From assembly GCA_024235635.1 (NCBI GenBank), contig JACKMA010000001.1, forward strand, positions 186,001 through 250,000: DNA of 64,000 bases, in the 5' to 3' direction. Of the stretch, positions 26,495-35,831 are shown piece after piece (the stretch's first letter is position 1; each line of letters starts with the position of its first letter). The DNA comes from Zoogloeaceae bacterium. GTDB lineage: Bacteria; Pseudomonadota; Gammaproteobacteria; Burkholderiales; Rhodocyclaceae. The notes beneath the pieces were generated by a model, which was given only the letters and a program-made list of their open reading frames with translations, did no database searches and had not been told where the DNA came from. Both the position numbers and the translations under genes were made by a program.

Positions 26495-27910
26495 TCAGCG
26501 GGCCCGCCTTCTGCCCGCCCGGGCAACAAGCTCGACGCCGTTGCCGTCGCCGCCGGGCGGCATCGCGCCGGCGCCGCCGGAACCGTGACGCGACGGCTCG
26601 GGCGTCTGCCCGCGCCACGGCGACGACACCGTGCCCGGCGGATGCACGAAGTCGGGTGGCGCCCGGTAGTCGCCCGGCGCCTGGTCGCGCCTGACCTTGA
26701 GCACGGTGAACATGCCGCCCATCTCGACCGGACCGAACGGACCCAGACCGGTCATCATCGGTAGGGTGTTGTCCGGCAGCGGCATTTCCATCGCGCCCAT
26801 GTCGGCCATGCCGCGTTCACCCATCAGCATGTACTCCGGAACCAGTGCCTGGATCTTGGCGATCAGACCGCGATGATCGATGCCGATCATGTTGGGCACG
26901 TCGTGCCCCATCGCGTTCATCGTATGGTGGGACTTGTGGCAGTGCATCGCCCAGTCGCCCAACTCGTCGGCAACGAATTCGATCTGGCGCATCTGACCGA
27001 CCGCGACATCCACCGTGACCTCCGGCCAGCGCGACCCCTTCGGCGTCGGCCCGCCGTCGGTGCCGGTGACCTCGAATTCATGGCCATGGATGTGGATCGG
27101 GTGGTTGGTCATCGTCAGGTTGCCGATGCGCACCCGAACCCGGTCGTTGTGCCGCACGTTGAGCGAATCGATGCCCGGAAAGGCGCGGCTGTTCCAGGTC
27201 CACAGGTTGAAATCGAGCATCGTGTTGGTGTTGGGGACCGCGCTGCCGGGCTCGACGTCGTAGGCGTTCATCAGGATGCAGAAGTCGCGATCGACGCGGC
27301 GGATCAGGGGGTGGCGGGTACGCGGATGGGTCACCCAGAAGCCCATCATCCCCATCGCCATCTGCGTCATCTCGTCGGCATGGGGGTGATACATGAAGGT
27401 ACCGGGCCGGCGCGCGACGAACTCGTAGACAAAGGTCTTGCCCGGCTGGATGTGGGGCTGGGTCAGGCCGCCGACCCCGTCCATGCCGTTCGGCAGTCGT
27501 TGGCCGTGCCAGTGGATCGTGGTGTGCTCGGGCAGGCGGTTGGTGACGAAGATGCGCAGTCGATCGCCTTCGACCACTTCGATCGTCGGTCCCGGCGACT
27601 GGCCGTTGTAGCCCCACAGGCGGGCGATCATCCCCGGCGCGATCTCGCGCTCGACCGGTTCGGCGACGAGATGGAACTCCTTGACGCCGTCCTTCATCCG
27701 CCACGGTGCGGTCCAGCCGTTCAAGGTCACCACCGGGTCGTACGGGCGCCCGGTCGCCGGCACCAAGGGTGGGCTGGTGTCGGCCGAATCCTGCATCACC
27801 GGCTCCGGCAGCCCGGCCAAGGCACCGCGGCCGACTACTGACGCGGCGGCGACGACGCCGGCACCGGCGAGCAGGCGCCGCCGACCCGGATCGACTGTGT
27901 CCGGCTTCAA
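26495..27910 (-). CDS. multicopper oxidase (CopA/CueO-like), Tat-exported
   Basis: Oxidises copper(I) to the less toxic copper(II) in the periplasm. 471 residues from a TTG at 27910 that overlaps the preceding stop (TTGA), with GGGAGGTGG just upstream. A Tat motif (GRRRLLAG) opens the protein. All copper motifs are present: HWHG, HPHAD, HPIHIHGH and HCHKSHHTMNAM, where C324, H329 and M334 form the type 1 site. The C-terminal 60 residues are Pro/Gly-rich and end basic. Methionine-rich stretches (GMADMGAMEMP) are typical of copper oxidases. Confidence 0.93.
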   Translation of the reverse strand: MKPDTVDPGRRRLLAGAGVVAAASVVGRGALAGLPEPVMQDSADTSPPLVPATGRPYDPVVTLNGWTAPWRMKDGVKEFHLVAEPVEREIAPGMIARLWGYNGQSPGPTIEVVEGDRLRIFVTNRLPEHTTIHWHGQRLPNGMDGVGGLTQPHIQPGKTFVYEFVARRPGTFMYHPHADEMTQMAMGMMGFWVTHPRTRHPLIRRVDRDFCILMNAYDVEPGSAVPNTNTMLDFNLWTWNSRAFPGIDSLNVRHNDRVRVRIGNLTMTNHPIHIHGHEFEVTGTDGGPTPKGSRWPEVTVDVAVGQMRQIEFVADELGDWAMHCHKSHHTMNAMGHDVPNMIGIDHRGLIAKIQALVPEYMLMGERGMADMGAMEMPLPDNTLPMMTGLGPFGPVEMGGMFTVLKVRRDQAPGDYRAPPDFVHPPGTVSSPWRGQTPEPSRHGSGGAGAMPPGGDGNGVELVARAGRRRAR

Positions 27911-29337
27911 TGGCCACCTCCCGATTCAAGCACTGCGGCGGCCGCACGCATCGCCGGCAGCGGTGCCGGGCTGCCGAGCCGTGCGGTCTTCAGCGCCGCG
28001 TCGGCCAGCCACAGGTCGCGCTGGGACTCGATCGCGGCAATCACCGCGCCGACGCGGGCGCGCCCGTCGGCCAGCAGTTCGAAGACCCCGATCAACATGC
28101 CGTTGTACTGGTAGAGGACTTCCTCCGAGATGGTTTCGCGCAGTGGCACGACCTCCTCGCGGTAGTGGCGTTCCAGGGCCCAGGCGCTGCGGTACGCGCC
28201 GCCGGCCTCGCGTAGTTCCGATGCCGCCCGGCGCGCGACCTCGGCGACGCCCTCGAGCGCCGCCAAGTAGCGCGCCCGGGCACCAGCCCGGGTCGCATCG
28301 CCGAAATCGAAGATCGGCAGTGGCAGTTCGACTTCGTAACCCCGTTGGGGCGCCTCGCCGGTCGCGCTGTTGTTCTGCAGCGACAGGTGCACACCGTCGA
28401 CCACGCTGGTGACCCGGGTCAGCCCCATCGCGGCCGCCAGTCGGTCCAGCTCGGCCCGCGCCAGCCGCAGATCGAGGCGCTCGTCCAATGCGCCCTGCAG
28501 CGTCGCGGCGTCTTCGTCCAATGGGCGATCGGGCGCATCGGGCAGTCGTGCCGGAAGCCGGAGCCGCCGTGCCAACTCGGCCGGCAGGCCGAGGACGCGG
28601 ATCAGCGCCTCGCGCGAGGCGCTTGCCCGCTGGCGGGCGCGCGCCAGCTCGGCCACCGCGTCGGCGTAGACCAACTGCTCGCGGGCACGCTGCAGGCGGC
28701 TGAAATTGCCCACCTGCTGCATCCTGCGGGCAAGCTCGGCGCCGACTTCGCCAGCCTCGGCGACGGCGGCACGGTAGTCCGCCAACTGGCGGTCGGCCAC
28801 CGCCTCGACCCAGGCCCGGCGGACCTCGCCGACCTTGTCGACCAAGGCGGCAGCCGCCTTCAGCCGAGCCTGCTGCTGGCGGAACTCGGCCTGCTCGCGC
28901 CGGGCCGGCAGCAGCAGGATGTCGAACAGCGAGAAGCCGAGGGCACGACCGATGTCGAGTTCGCGCTCGCCATCGGCCGTGCGCCACAGGTGCTCGAAGC
29001 GGAACACCGGATTGCCGATGCGAGCGGAGCGGGTCGCGTCGGCGCTGTCGGCTGCAACCTCGGCAAGCATCACCTGGAAGGCCGGGCTGTAGCCGAGCGC
29101 GATCCGTTCGGCGTCGGCCAGTGCGAGCGGCGTCGCCAGCATCCGTTCGACTTCCGCCGACATGCGCGCGCGATCGTGGTCGCTCTGCAGCCAGCGTGGC
29201 TCGGTGCCGAGCTTGTCGGCACCATAGCGCTCCAGCGCGCGGAAATTGTCGTCGATCGCCGTGCTGGCGCAGCCGGCGACCAGCAAGCACGACAATGCCA
29301 GCAGCCGCGTCGGCCGGGTCCACGGCGCGCGCGTCAT
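27907..29337 (-). CDS. TolC-family outer-membrane lipoprotein
   Basis: 476 residues with a lipobox (LLVAGCAS, Cys at 23) and the long helical hairpins of outer-membrane efflux factors. It starts by a 4-base overlap with the small gene upstream (ATGA), and its own stop overlaps the oxidase start, so three genes are translationally coupled. The pairing of a TolC-like lipoprotein with a CopA-type oxidase recurs in copper clusters; whether it serves the CusAB pump or exports something else is not clear. It is distinct from CusC. Confidence 0.85.
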   Translation of the reverse strand: MTRAPWTRPTRLLALSCLLVAGCASTAIDDNFRALERYGADKLGTEPRWLQSDHDRARMSAEVERMLATPLALADAERIALGYSPAFQVMLAEVAADSADATRSARIGNPVFRFEHLWRTADGERELDIGRALGFSLFDILLLPARREQAEFRQQQARLKAAAALVDKVGEVRRAWVEAVADRQLADYRAAVAEAGEVGAELARRMQQVGNFSRLQRAREQLVYADAVAELARARQRASASREALIRVLGLPAELARRLRLPARLPDAPDRPLDEDAATLQGALDERLDLRLARAELDRLAAAMGLTRVTSVVDGVHLSLQNNSATGEAPQRGYEVELPLPIFDFGDATRAGARARYLAALEGVAEVARRAASELREAGGAYRSAWALERHYREEVVPLRETISEEVLYQYNGMLIGVFELLADGRARVGAVIAAIESQRDLWLADAALKTARLGSPAPLPAMRAAAAVLESGGGH

Positions 29338-29618
29338 CGGCCGCCCTCCCCGCCCGCGTGCTCGCCGTCGCGCACCGAATCCCCAAGATGCCCGGCAAAG
29401 CCGCCGAGCCGGCCCACCTCGTCGTTGGCTGTGCGCCAGTCGATGGTGTCGGGATAGGGATCGAAGCGGCGATAGCCGTCGAATACCGACGGCGCCTCGG
29501 TCGCCGGCACGGCTTTGGCGGCGGGCTCCACGGCCGCATCGCGTTGCGACTCGCCGGCGTAGGCGTGGGTGCCGCCCAGGCAGGCACAGGCAGCGATTGC
29601 CAGCTGAAGACGCCTCAC
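29334..29618 (-). CDS. small secreted protein of unknown function, first gene of the copper operon
   Basis: 94 residues from a GTG with AGAGGA seven bases upstream. A signal peptide (MRRLQLAIAACACLGGTHAYAG) is followed by a hydrophilic tail with DGYRRFDPYPDTIDW and no further cysteine. I do not recognise the family. Its place as first gene next to the regulatory palindrome and coupled to the outer-membrane lipoprotein suggests a role in periplasmic copper handling. Confidence 0.75.
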   Translation of the reverse strand: MRRLQLAIAACACLGGTHAYAGESQRDAAVEPAAKAVPATEAPSVFDGYRRFDPYPDTIDWRTANDEVGRLGGFAGHLGDSVRDGEHAGGEGGR

Positions 29619-29750
29619 GTCTGATTCCTCTGTGCGGGGCCTCGAATCAGGCCGTCACATGTCCGCCGCGGCAATGGTCGGGCCCGCGGCACGATGTTGT
29701 TGTGCGTCCGATCTTGCCTGTCGCCAACAGTCAGTCGGCTGACAGCGGAA

Positions 29751-29764
29751 TTACATCTTTGTAA
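29751..29764. promoter_or_regulatory. CopR/CusR-type palindrome in the divergent copper promoter
   Basis: TTACA-TCTT-TGTAA, a perfect palindrome with the same 5-4-5 architecture as the site at 25419. It lies midway between the minus-strand copper operon (start 29618) and cusR (start 29883). A CAGTCAG/CTGACAG inverted pair directly to its left (29728-29745) may extend the site. Confidence 0.68.
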
Positions 29765-29882
29765 TGTGCACGCTCGACCGGACCTGCCGGGCCCACAATG
29801 CGGTTCCCGATCCGGCGGCACCGGGGCCGGATCGAAGCGCGCAGGCCCCGCCGACCAGGTCTGGGGGAACAGGCCGGGAGCC

Positions 29883-30563
29883 ATGAAGATCCTGATCATC
29901 GAAGACGAAGCGAAAGCCGGCGACTACCTGCGCCAGGGCCTGTCGGAAGCGGGCTACGTGACCGACCTCGCGCGCGACGGCGCCGATGGACTGCATCACG
30001 CCCTGACTGCCGACTACGACCTGCTGGTGCTCGACGTGATGCTGCCGGGCCTGACCGGCTGGCAGGTGCTGGAGGCGCTGCGAGGTGCCGGCAAGGACCT
30101 GCCGGTGATCTTTCTGACTGCCCGCGACCAGGTCGAGGACCGGGTACACGGACTCGAACTGGGCGCCGACGACTACCTGGTCAAGCCCTTCGCCTTCTCC
30201 GAGCTGCTGGCCCGCGTGCGCACCCTGCTGCGGCGCGGCCGGGGCAACGCCGAGGCCAGCGTGTTGCGGGCGGCCGACCTCGAACTGGACCTGCTGCGGC
30301 GTCGCGTGATGCGTGCCGGCACACGGATCGAACTGACCGCCAAGGAGTTCGCGCTGCTCGAACTATTCATGCGCCGACAAGGCGAAGTGCTGCCACGATC
30401 GCTGATCGCCTCCCAGGTGTGGGACATGAACTTCGACAGCGACACCAACGTCATCGAGGTGGCGGTTCGCCGCCTGCGGGCCAAGGTGGACGAGCCGTTT
30501 TCGGTGCGGCTGATCCGCACCGTACGCGGCATGGGCTACGTGCTGGAAGCGCCGGAAGGCTGA
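29883..30563 (+). CDS. cusR: copper-type response regulator (OmpR family, CusR/CopR)
   Basis: 226 residues from ATG 29883. Receiver domain with acidic pocket (IIEDEAKAG), phospho-Asp D51 (LLVLDVMLPG), Thr (FLTARD) and Lys (YLVKPFAF). A winged-helix DNA-binding domain of the OmpR class follows, ending in RTVRGMGYVLE. The sequence is typical of heavy-metal response regulators. It overlaps the kinase gene by one base and diverges from the copper operon it presumably activates. Confidence 0.92.
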   Translation: MKILIIEDEAKAGDYLRQGLSEAGYVTDLARDGADGLHHALTADYDLLVLDVMLPGLTGWQVLEALRGAGKDLPVIFLTARDQVEDRVHGLELGADDYLVKPFAFSELLARVRTLLRRGRGNAEASVLRAADLELDLLRRRVMRAGTRIELTAKEFALLELFMRRQGEVLPRSLIASQVWDMNFDSDTNVIEVAVRRLRAKVDEPFSVRLIRTVRGMGYVLEAPEG

Positions 30564-32098
30564 TGCAGCTGCCCTCGATCACGCTGCGCATCGCCCTGCT
30601 CTTCGCCGGCGCATCGGGCGTGATCCTGATGGCCGCGGGCCTGTGGATCTCGGCGATGCTGGTGACGCACTTCGAAGCACAGGATCGGATCGAGATCCGC
30701 GGCAAGCTCGAGCTGGTGCGACGGCTGATCGAGAGCAAGACCTCGCCGGCAGACTTCGACCGCTTGCCGACCGAACTGGCGCGCGCCCTGGTCGGGCACG
30801 AAGAGCTCGGCGTGCTGCTGCTCGACGGCCACGGCGACACCCTGTTCGCGTCGATCGGCGACCGCCTCGCCGAGACCCTGCAGTCGCACCCGCTGCCGGT
30901 CGACGCACCGGTCGAATTCACCGACTCCGAGCGTGGCTACCGTGGCATGGGCCTGCGCATCGACAGTGGCCTGCCGGAACCCGGCGTATTGACCGTCGGC
31001 GTACTGCGCGACATCAGCCAACACGAACATTTCCTGGCCGCGCTGCGGCGTGCGCTGTGGCTCGCGATCGCGGTCACCGCGCTGCTGATGGGTGCGCTCG
31101 GCTGGTTCGTCGCACGCAGCGGGCTGGCGCCGCTGCGCCGGCTGACCGAGCGCATCACCGCGATCGACCCCGAGCGCCTCGCCGAGCGACTGCCGACCGC
31201 AGCGGTCGCGCCGGAGCTGCTGGCGCTGGCCAATGCCTTCAACGGAATGCTGCAGCGGCTCGAAGACGGCTATCGCCGGCTGTCCGAGTTCTCTTCCGAC
31301 ATCGCGCACGAACTGCGCACGCCGCTGGCGAATCTGCGAACCCAGGCCGAAGTCTCGCTCGGCAAGTCGCGCTCGCCGGACGAGTATCGCGAATTGCTGC
31401 ATTCGGCCCTCGAGGAATACGAGCAGCTGTCGCGCATGGTCGACGACATGTTGCTGCTGGCCAAGACCGACGAGGGACACCTGCCTGAATTGCGGCTGCT
31501 CCACCTCGACGCCGAAGTCGCCGCGCTGATCGATTACTTCGAGGCGCTGGCGGAGGACCGCGATCTGGCGCTGGCGGCGACCGGCAGCGCGCAGCTGTGG
31601 GGCGACGGCCCGATGCTGCGCCGGGCGATCGCCAACCTGCTGTCGAACGCCATCCGTCACGCGGAACGCGGCAGCACGGTTCGCGTCGCGATCGATGCCG
31701 GCACGCCCGACGATGCGCGCGTGACGGTCATCAACCGGGGGCCGGAACTCCCGCCCGACGCGCTGCCGCGACTGTTCGACCGGTTCTACCGCTCCGATCC
31801 GGCGCGCAGCCGCGACGGCGAAGGCGCCGGCCTCGGACTCGCCATCGCGCGCTCGATCGTACGCGCCCACGGCGGCGACATCCGGGTACGCAGCGAAGCG
31901 GGCGAGACGGCTTTCGAATGCCGGTTCTCGCGATCGGCGGCGCGGTCAGCCGCGGCGACGGAGCGCGAACGATCCCGCGCCGGCGCCGCCGCTGGCGCCG
32001 GCGCCTGGCCGGGCGCGGACATGCCGGGGCCCGCCACGTCCATCAAGCGCCGTGACGAATCCGATGGATCGGGCCCCGCGGCAAGGCGCGAAGCATAA
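30563..32098 (+). CDS. cusS: copper-type sensor histidine kinase (CusS/CopS)
   Basis: 511 residues. Two transmembrane helices (about 8-32 and 160-185) enclose a periplasmic sensor of roughly 130 residues, followed by HAMP, HisKA with H249 in SDIAHELRTPL, and an HATPase domain (NLLSNAIRHA, GAGLGLAIARSIV). The C-terminal 60 residues are low-complexity Ala/Gly/Arg and unlike the family. Start by TGATG overlap with cusR. Confidence 0.92.
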   Translation: MQLPSITLRIALLFAGASGVILMAAGLWISAMLVTHFEAQDRIEIRGKLELVRRLIESKTSPADFDRLPTELARALVGHEELGVLLLDGHGDTLFASIGDRLAETLQSHPLPVDAPVEFTDSERGYRGMGLRIDSGLPEPGVLTVGVLRDISQHEHFLAALRRALWLAIAVTALLMGALGWFVARSGLAPLRRLTERITAIDPERLAERLPTAAVAPELLALANAFNGMLQRLEDGYRRLSEFSSDIAHELRTPLANLRTQAEVSLGKSRSPDEYRELLHSALEEYEQLSRMVDDMLLLAKTDEGHLPELRLLHLDAEVAALIDYFEALAEDRDLALAATGSAQLWGDGPMLRRAIANLLSNAIRHAERGSTVRVAIDAGTPDDARVTVINRGPELPPDALPRLFDRFYRSDPARSRDGEGAGLGLAIARSIVRAHGGDIRVRSEAGETAFECRFSRSAARSAAATERERSRAGAAAGAGAWPGADMPGPATSIKRRDESDGSGPAARREA

Positions 32099-32184
32099 CG
32101 ACAGCCGGAATTTCGGCGAGGAGCGGAAACGCCCCCGCGGCGCGCGAATCGCACTTTCGTGCGCCGCCATTTGCCGAGCAGCCA

Positions 32185-33564
32185 CTAGGACCAGTGCACG
32201 CAGTTGCCGCCTTCGGCCGCTGCCCGCACCAGTGCGGACTCCGCCCGCCGAACCACGTGCATGTAGTCGGGATGGCCATCGAACATCGCCACGCCGATGC
32301 TGACCGAGGCCCTTGCCTGCGGATCATGGCGCAGCGCGAAACGATGCCCGAAGATCCGGTTGCGCAGGCGGTTGGCGATCTCGCCGAGCGCTTCGCGGCC
32401 GACCTCGACGCAGACCAGCGCGAATTCGCTGCTGCCGTAGCGGAACAGATGATCCGAAGTGCGCGCGATCTCGAGCATGCAGGCCGCCATCTGGTGCATC
32501 AGCGCATTGCGGGAATCCTCTGAAAAGGCCTGGCTGCGCATCTCGTCGATATGGGCGAGCACGAAGCCGAAGCTGCGGCCGGCCTGCCGATGCTGCACGA
32601 TCACCCGGTCCAGCACCGCCGGCAGGTGCCGACGCGACATCAGGCCGGTCACCGAATCCTTGCCGGCGTGGGCGCTGAGGACCCGGTCGAACAGATCGCC
32701 CGACAGGTAGCGGACGAATTCCAGTTGTCGCCGCAGTTCGGCCAGCACCGACTGCAGATCGTTCTCGGACAGCCCGCCGGCAGCCATCTTCGGCAGCAGC
32801 ACGCTGTCGATCTGGTCGATCGCGTCCGCGACGATCGCCGCATCGGGCGCGCCGTCGAACAACACCTCGGCCTTGTGCTTGAACCACAGGCCGAATTCCG
32901 AGTCGGCGAGCTTCGGCAGGTGGCGCAGGCGTACGCTGGAGCGCACGGCGAACAGCAGTTCGCTGGTCCATTCCGACAACACCGCCCGCTGGCGCTCGCG
33001 CTCGAGCATGGTGTCGTGGCTGAGCAGGACCTGCCGATAGGCCTCGCCGGCGCGGGCACCCTTCTGCACGTCGCGAACGTAGGCGGTCATCATCAGGCCA
33101 TCGGCCAGGTGCAGCAGATCGCTGACGTGGAGCTCCGCGCGCAGCGTCGCCTCGACCGACAGGCCACTCGCCTCGAGACGCGTCCGCAGGCTGCGGCAGA
33201 TCTGGCGTACGCCGGCCTGCATCAGTGCCGGCGGCAGCTTGATGCGTGCGTGGATCTCGCCGATCTCGATCTGGCGCGCGACCAGCAGATCGAGGCGACT
33301 GGCGTCGAGGGCAACGAACAGTTCGCGCAGCCAGTTCTCCATCGACGACTTCAGGCGCTTGCTGACCACCTCGTGCTCGAGAAAATGACGGGCGGCCTGG
33401 TCGTTCATCATCACCTCGTAGAATTCGGACGCGACCTCCTCGGCATCGGCATCGACCAGCCCGGCCAGGGTTTCGCGCACATCCGCCGCCGTGAACTGCA
33501 GTAGCCGGGCGATCTCCTCGCGCGCCTCGGATGCCAGATCGGGCCGTGTCGAACCCTCGGTCAT
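32185..33564 (-). CDS. globin-coupled GGDEF protein (DosC-like) with degenerate active site
   Basis: 459 residues from ATG 33564, chosen because GGAAGG lies eight bases upstream; an ATG eight codons earlier has no ribosome site. Residues about 15-165 are a sensor globin with proximal His H105 (IGEIHARIKLP) and Tyr in EFYEVMM on the distal side, so haem and oxygen binding are likely. A helical middle domain and a GGDEF domain follow (about 300-458; close to E. coli DosC in SIGVAMFDGHPDY). The signature is GSSEF (377-381) instead of GGDEF, and the substrate Asn region reads AFSED, so cyclase activity is doubtful. An RxxD site (RTSD, 368-371) is kept. Confidence 0.9.
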   Translation of the reverse strand: MTEGSTRPDLASEAREEIARLLQFTAADVRETLAGLVDADAEEVASEFYEVMMNDQAARHFLEHEVVSKRLKSSMENWLRELFVALDASRLDLLVARQIEIGEIHARIKLPPALMQAGVRQICRSLRTRLEASGLSVEATLRAELHVSDLLHLADGLMMTAYVRDVQKGARAGEAYRQVLLSHDTMLERERQRAVLSEWTSELLFAVRSSVRLRHLPKLADSEFGLWFKHKAEVLFDGAPDAAIVADAIDQIDSVLLPKMAAGGLSENDLQSVLAELRRQLEFVRYLSGDLFDRVLSAHAGKDSVTGLMSRRHLPAVLDRVIVQHRQAGRSFGFVLAHIDEMRSQAFSEDSRNALMHQMAACMLEIARTSDHLFRYGSSEFALVCVEVGREALGEIANRLRNRIFGHRFALRHDPQARASVSIGVAMFDGHPDYMHVVRRAESALVRAAAEGGNCVHWS

Positions 33565-33664
33565 GATTACGCCTTCCGTCGAATTCATATATCGAAAGCC
33601 ATAGTATCAGTGTGGCCGCTGCAGCAGCGTGGAACGGTGTACCGAAACGAGAACGGCGCTGCCG

Positions 33665-35695
33665 TCAGCCCAGCGGAAAATGGCAGCGGACCCGGTGGCC
33701 AGGGGCGAGTTCGCGGACGTCGGGATAGGTCGTCCGGCAGCGGGGCTCGGCGTACGGACAACGCGGATGGAAGTGGCAACCGGCGGGCGGGCGGATCGGC
33801 GATGGCAACTCGCCGCCGATGCTGCCCCCGTCGGACGGCGGCGCTTCGATCCGCGGCACGGCATCGAGCAGGGCCCGGGTGTAGGGATGCGCCGTGCGAC
33901 CGAGTACCGCGTCGGCGGGACCGGATTCGACGATGCGCCCGAGGTACATCACCGCGACGTCGTCGGCGAGGTAGTCGACCACTGCCAGGTTATGGGTGAT
34001 GAACAGGTAGGCCAGACCGAGCTCGCGCTGCAGCTCGCGCAACAGGTTGAGGATCTGCGCCTGCACCGACACGTCGAGGGCGCTCGTCGGTTCGTCGCAC
34101 ACCAGCAACTTCGGCGAGACCGCCAGCGCCCGCGCGATCGCCACGCGCTGTCGCTGCCCGCCGGAGAACGCGTGCGGATAACGCTGTGCCATGTCGGCGG
34201 ACAGGCCGACCCGCTCGAGCAACGCGGCGATGGCCTGACGGCGCCCGGCGCCGTCTGCGCCGACACCCAGCGCAGCCATCCCTTCCTCGATGATCTGGCC
34301 GACATGCATCCGCGGATTGAGCGACGCGAAGGGATCCTGAAAGACCATCTGCAGACCCCGTCGCTGCGCCTTCATCTGCGCCGGCGACAACTCGACGAGG
34401 GCGACGCCGTCGAAGCGCACCGAGCCGCCGGTGGGTTCGACCAGCCGCAGCAGCGCCTTGCCGACCGTGGTCTTGCCGCAGCCGGATTCGCCCACCAGCG
34501 CCAGCGTGCGCCCGGACGCAAGCGTCAGGTCGACGCCATCGACCGCGCGCACGTGGCCCACGGTGCGCTTGAGCAGGCCCTTGCGGATCGGGAAATGTAC
34601 GCGCAGCTGCTCGACCTGCAGCAACATCCGGTCGCTGCCGCCGACCCGCGCGGCGTTCGTCGCAGCCTGCTGCGACTCGTGCGGCGTCGGCTCGCGAGGC
34701 CCTTCGTACAGGTGGCAGCGCACCTGCTGGTCATCGACCCGATGCCAGCCCGGCGCCTCCTGCTGGCAGCGCGCGAACGCCTGCGGGCAGCGCTCGACGA
34801 AGCGACAGCCGCGAAAGTGGCGGTCGAGCCGCGGCACGCTGCCACGCAGCGTCTCGAGATCGGAACCGCGCAGGCTGTCGACCGGCAGCGCGGCAAACAG
34901 CTTGCGTGAGTACGGGTGCAGCGGATTTGCAAAGAAATCGGCACGCCGGCCGCACTCGACCAGTTCGCCGGCATACATCACGGCGACCCGATGCGCCATG
35001 CGGGCGACCACGCCGAGGTCATGGGTGATCAGCAGCATCCCCATGCCGCGGCCGGCCTGCAGCTCGGCCAGCAGCGCCAGCACCTGCGCCTGGATGGTCA
35101 CGTCGAGCGCGGTGGTCGGCTCGTCGGCAATCAGCAGTTCCGGTTCGCCGGCCAATGCCATCGCGATCATCACGCGCTGCTTCATGCCGCCGGAGAGCTG
35201 GAACGGGTAGGCGTCGAGGCGCTCGGCAGGATCCGGGATGCCGACCGCCTCCAGCAGCCGCCGGCACTCGCCCCGGGCCGCGGCCCCGCGCAGTCCGCGA
35301 TGGACGGCGAGCACCTCGCCGATCTGCGCGGACACCGTCATCACCGGATTGAGGCTGGTGGACGGTTCCTGAAAGATCATGCCGACGCGGCCACCGCGCA
35401 CCGACCTCATCGACGCCTCGCTCAGCGACAACAACTCCTCGCCATGGAAGCGCACGCTGCCGCCGGTGATGCGACCGCCATCGGGCAGCAGCCGCATCAG
35501 CGCCAGCGCGGTCATCGACTTGCCGCAGCCGGATTCGCCGAGCAGCGCGAAGGTCTCGCCGGTGCGCAGCGTCAGATCGATGCCGTCCACCGGCCTGACG
35601 TCCCCGAGCGCGACCCTCAGCCGCTCGACTTCGAGCAGCACGTCGGCCGCGACGTCGGCGCGGTCATCGGGATGGGGCGTGGCGAGGCGGGTCAT
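33665..35695 (-). CDS. fused double ABC ATPase, oligopeptide/glutathione type (GsiA/DppDF-like)
   Basis: 676 residues holding two complete ATPase domains. Walker A: GESGCGKSM and GESGCGKTT; signatures: LSGGMKQRV and FSGGQRQRV; each half ends with the oligopeptide-transporter C-terminal extension with cysteine motifs (HFRGCRFVERCPQAFARC and HFHPRCPYAEPRC). These proteins drive peptide or nickel import with DppBC-type permeases. No permease or binding protein is in the window, so its partners are encoded elsewhere. The start ATG 35695 is set by domain position; upstream ATG codons lie in poorly conserved sequence. Confidence 0.9.
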   Translation of the reverse strand: MTRLATPHPDDRADVAADVLLEVERLRVALGDVRPVDGIDLTLRTGETFALLGESGCGKSMTALALMRLLPDGGRITGGSVRFHGEELLSLSEASMRSVRGGRVGMIFQEPSTSLNPVMTVSAQIGEVLAVHRGLRGAAARGECRRLLEAVGIPDPAERLDAYPFQLSGGMKQRVMIAMALAGEPELLIADEPTTALDVTIQAQVLALLAELQAGRGMGMLLITHDLGVVARMAHRVAVMYAGELVECGRRADFFANPLHPYSRKLFAALPVDSLRGSDLETLRGSVPRLDRHFRGCRFVERCPQAFARCQQEAPGWHRVDDQQVRCHLYEGPREPTPHESQQAATNAARVGGSDRMLLQVEQLRVHFPIRKGLLKRTVGHVRAVDGVDLTLASGRTLALVGESGCGKTTVGKALLRLVEPTGGSVRFDGVALVELSPAQMKAQRRGLQMVFQDPFASLNPRMHVGQIIEEGMAALGVGADGAGRRQAIAALLERVGLSADMAQRYPHAFSGGQRQRVAIARALAVSPKLLVCDEPTSALDVSVQAQILNLLRELQRELGLAYLFITHNLAVVDYLADDVAVMYLGRIVESGPADAVLGRTAHPYTRALLDAVPRIEAPPSDGGSIGGELPSPIRPPAGCHFHPRCPYAEPRCRTTYPDVRELAPGHRVRCHFPLG

Positions 35696-35831
35696 CGGCG
35701 CTCGTGGCGGCTGCGGAGCGCTCCATTGTAGGGTGAAACCGTTCCGCGGCACGGCGGCACGTCCCCGATGCGACAAGGGCTGCCGGATGGCAGCCCTTGT
35801 CGTCGCGATCGTCGCAGCCGGCGATCAGGCA

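Noticed and set aside
29728..29745. CAGTCAG/CTGACAG inverted pair as an independent operator
   Set aside because: Imperfect and directly beside the TTACA-TGTAA palindrome; treated as a possible extension of that site.
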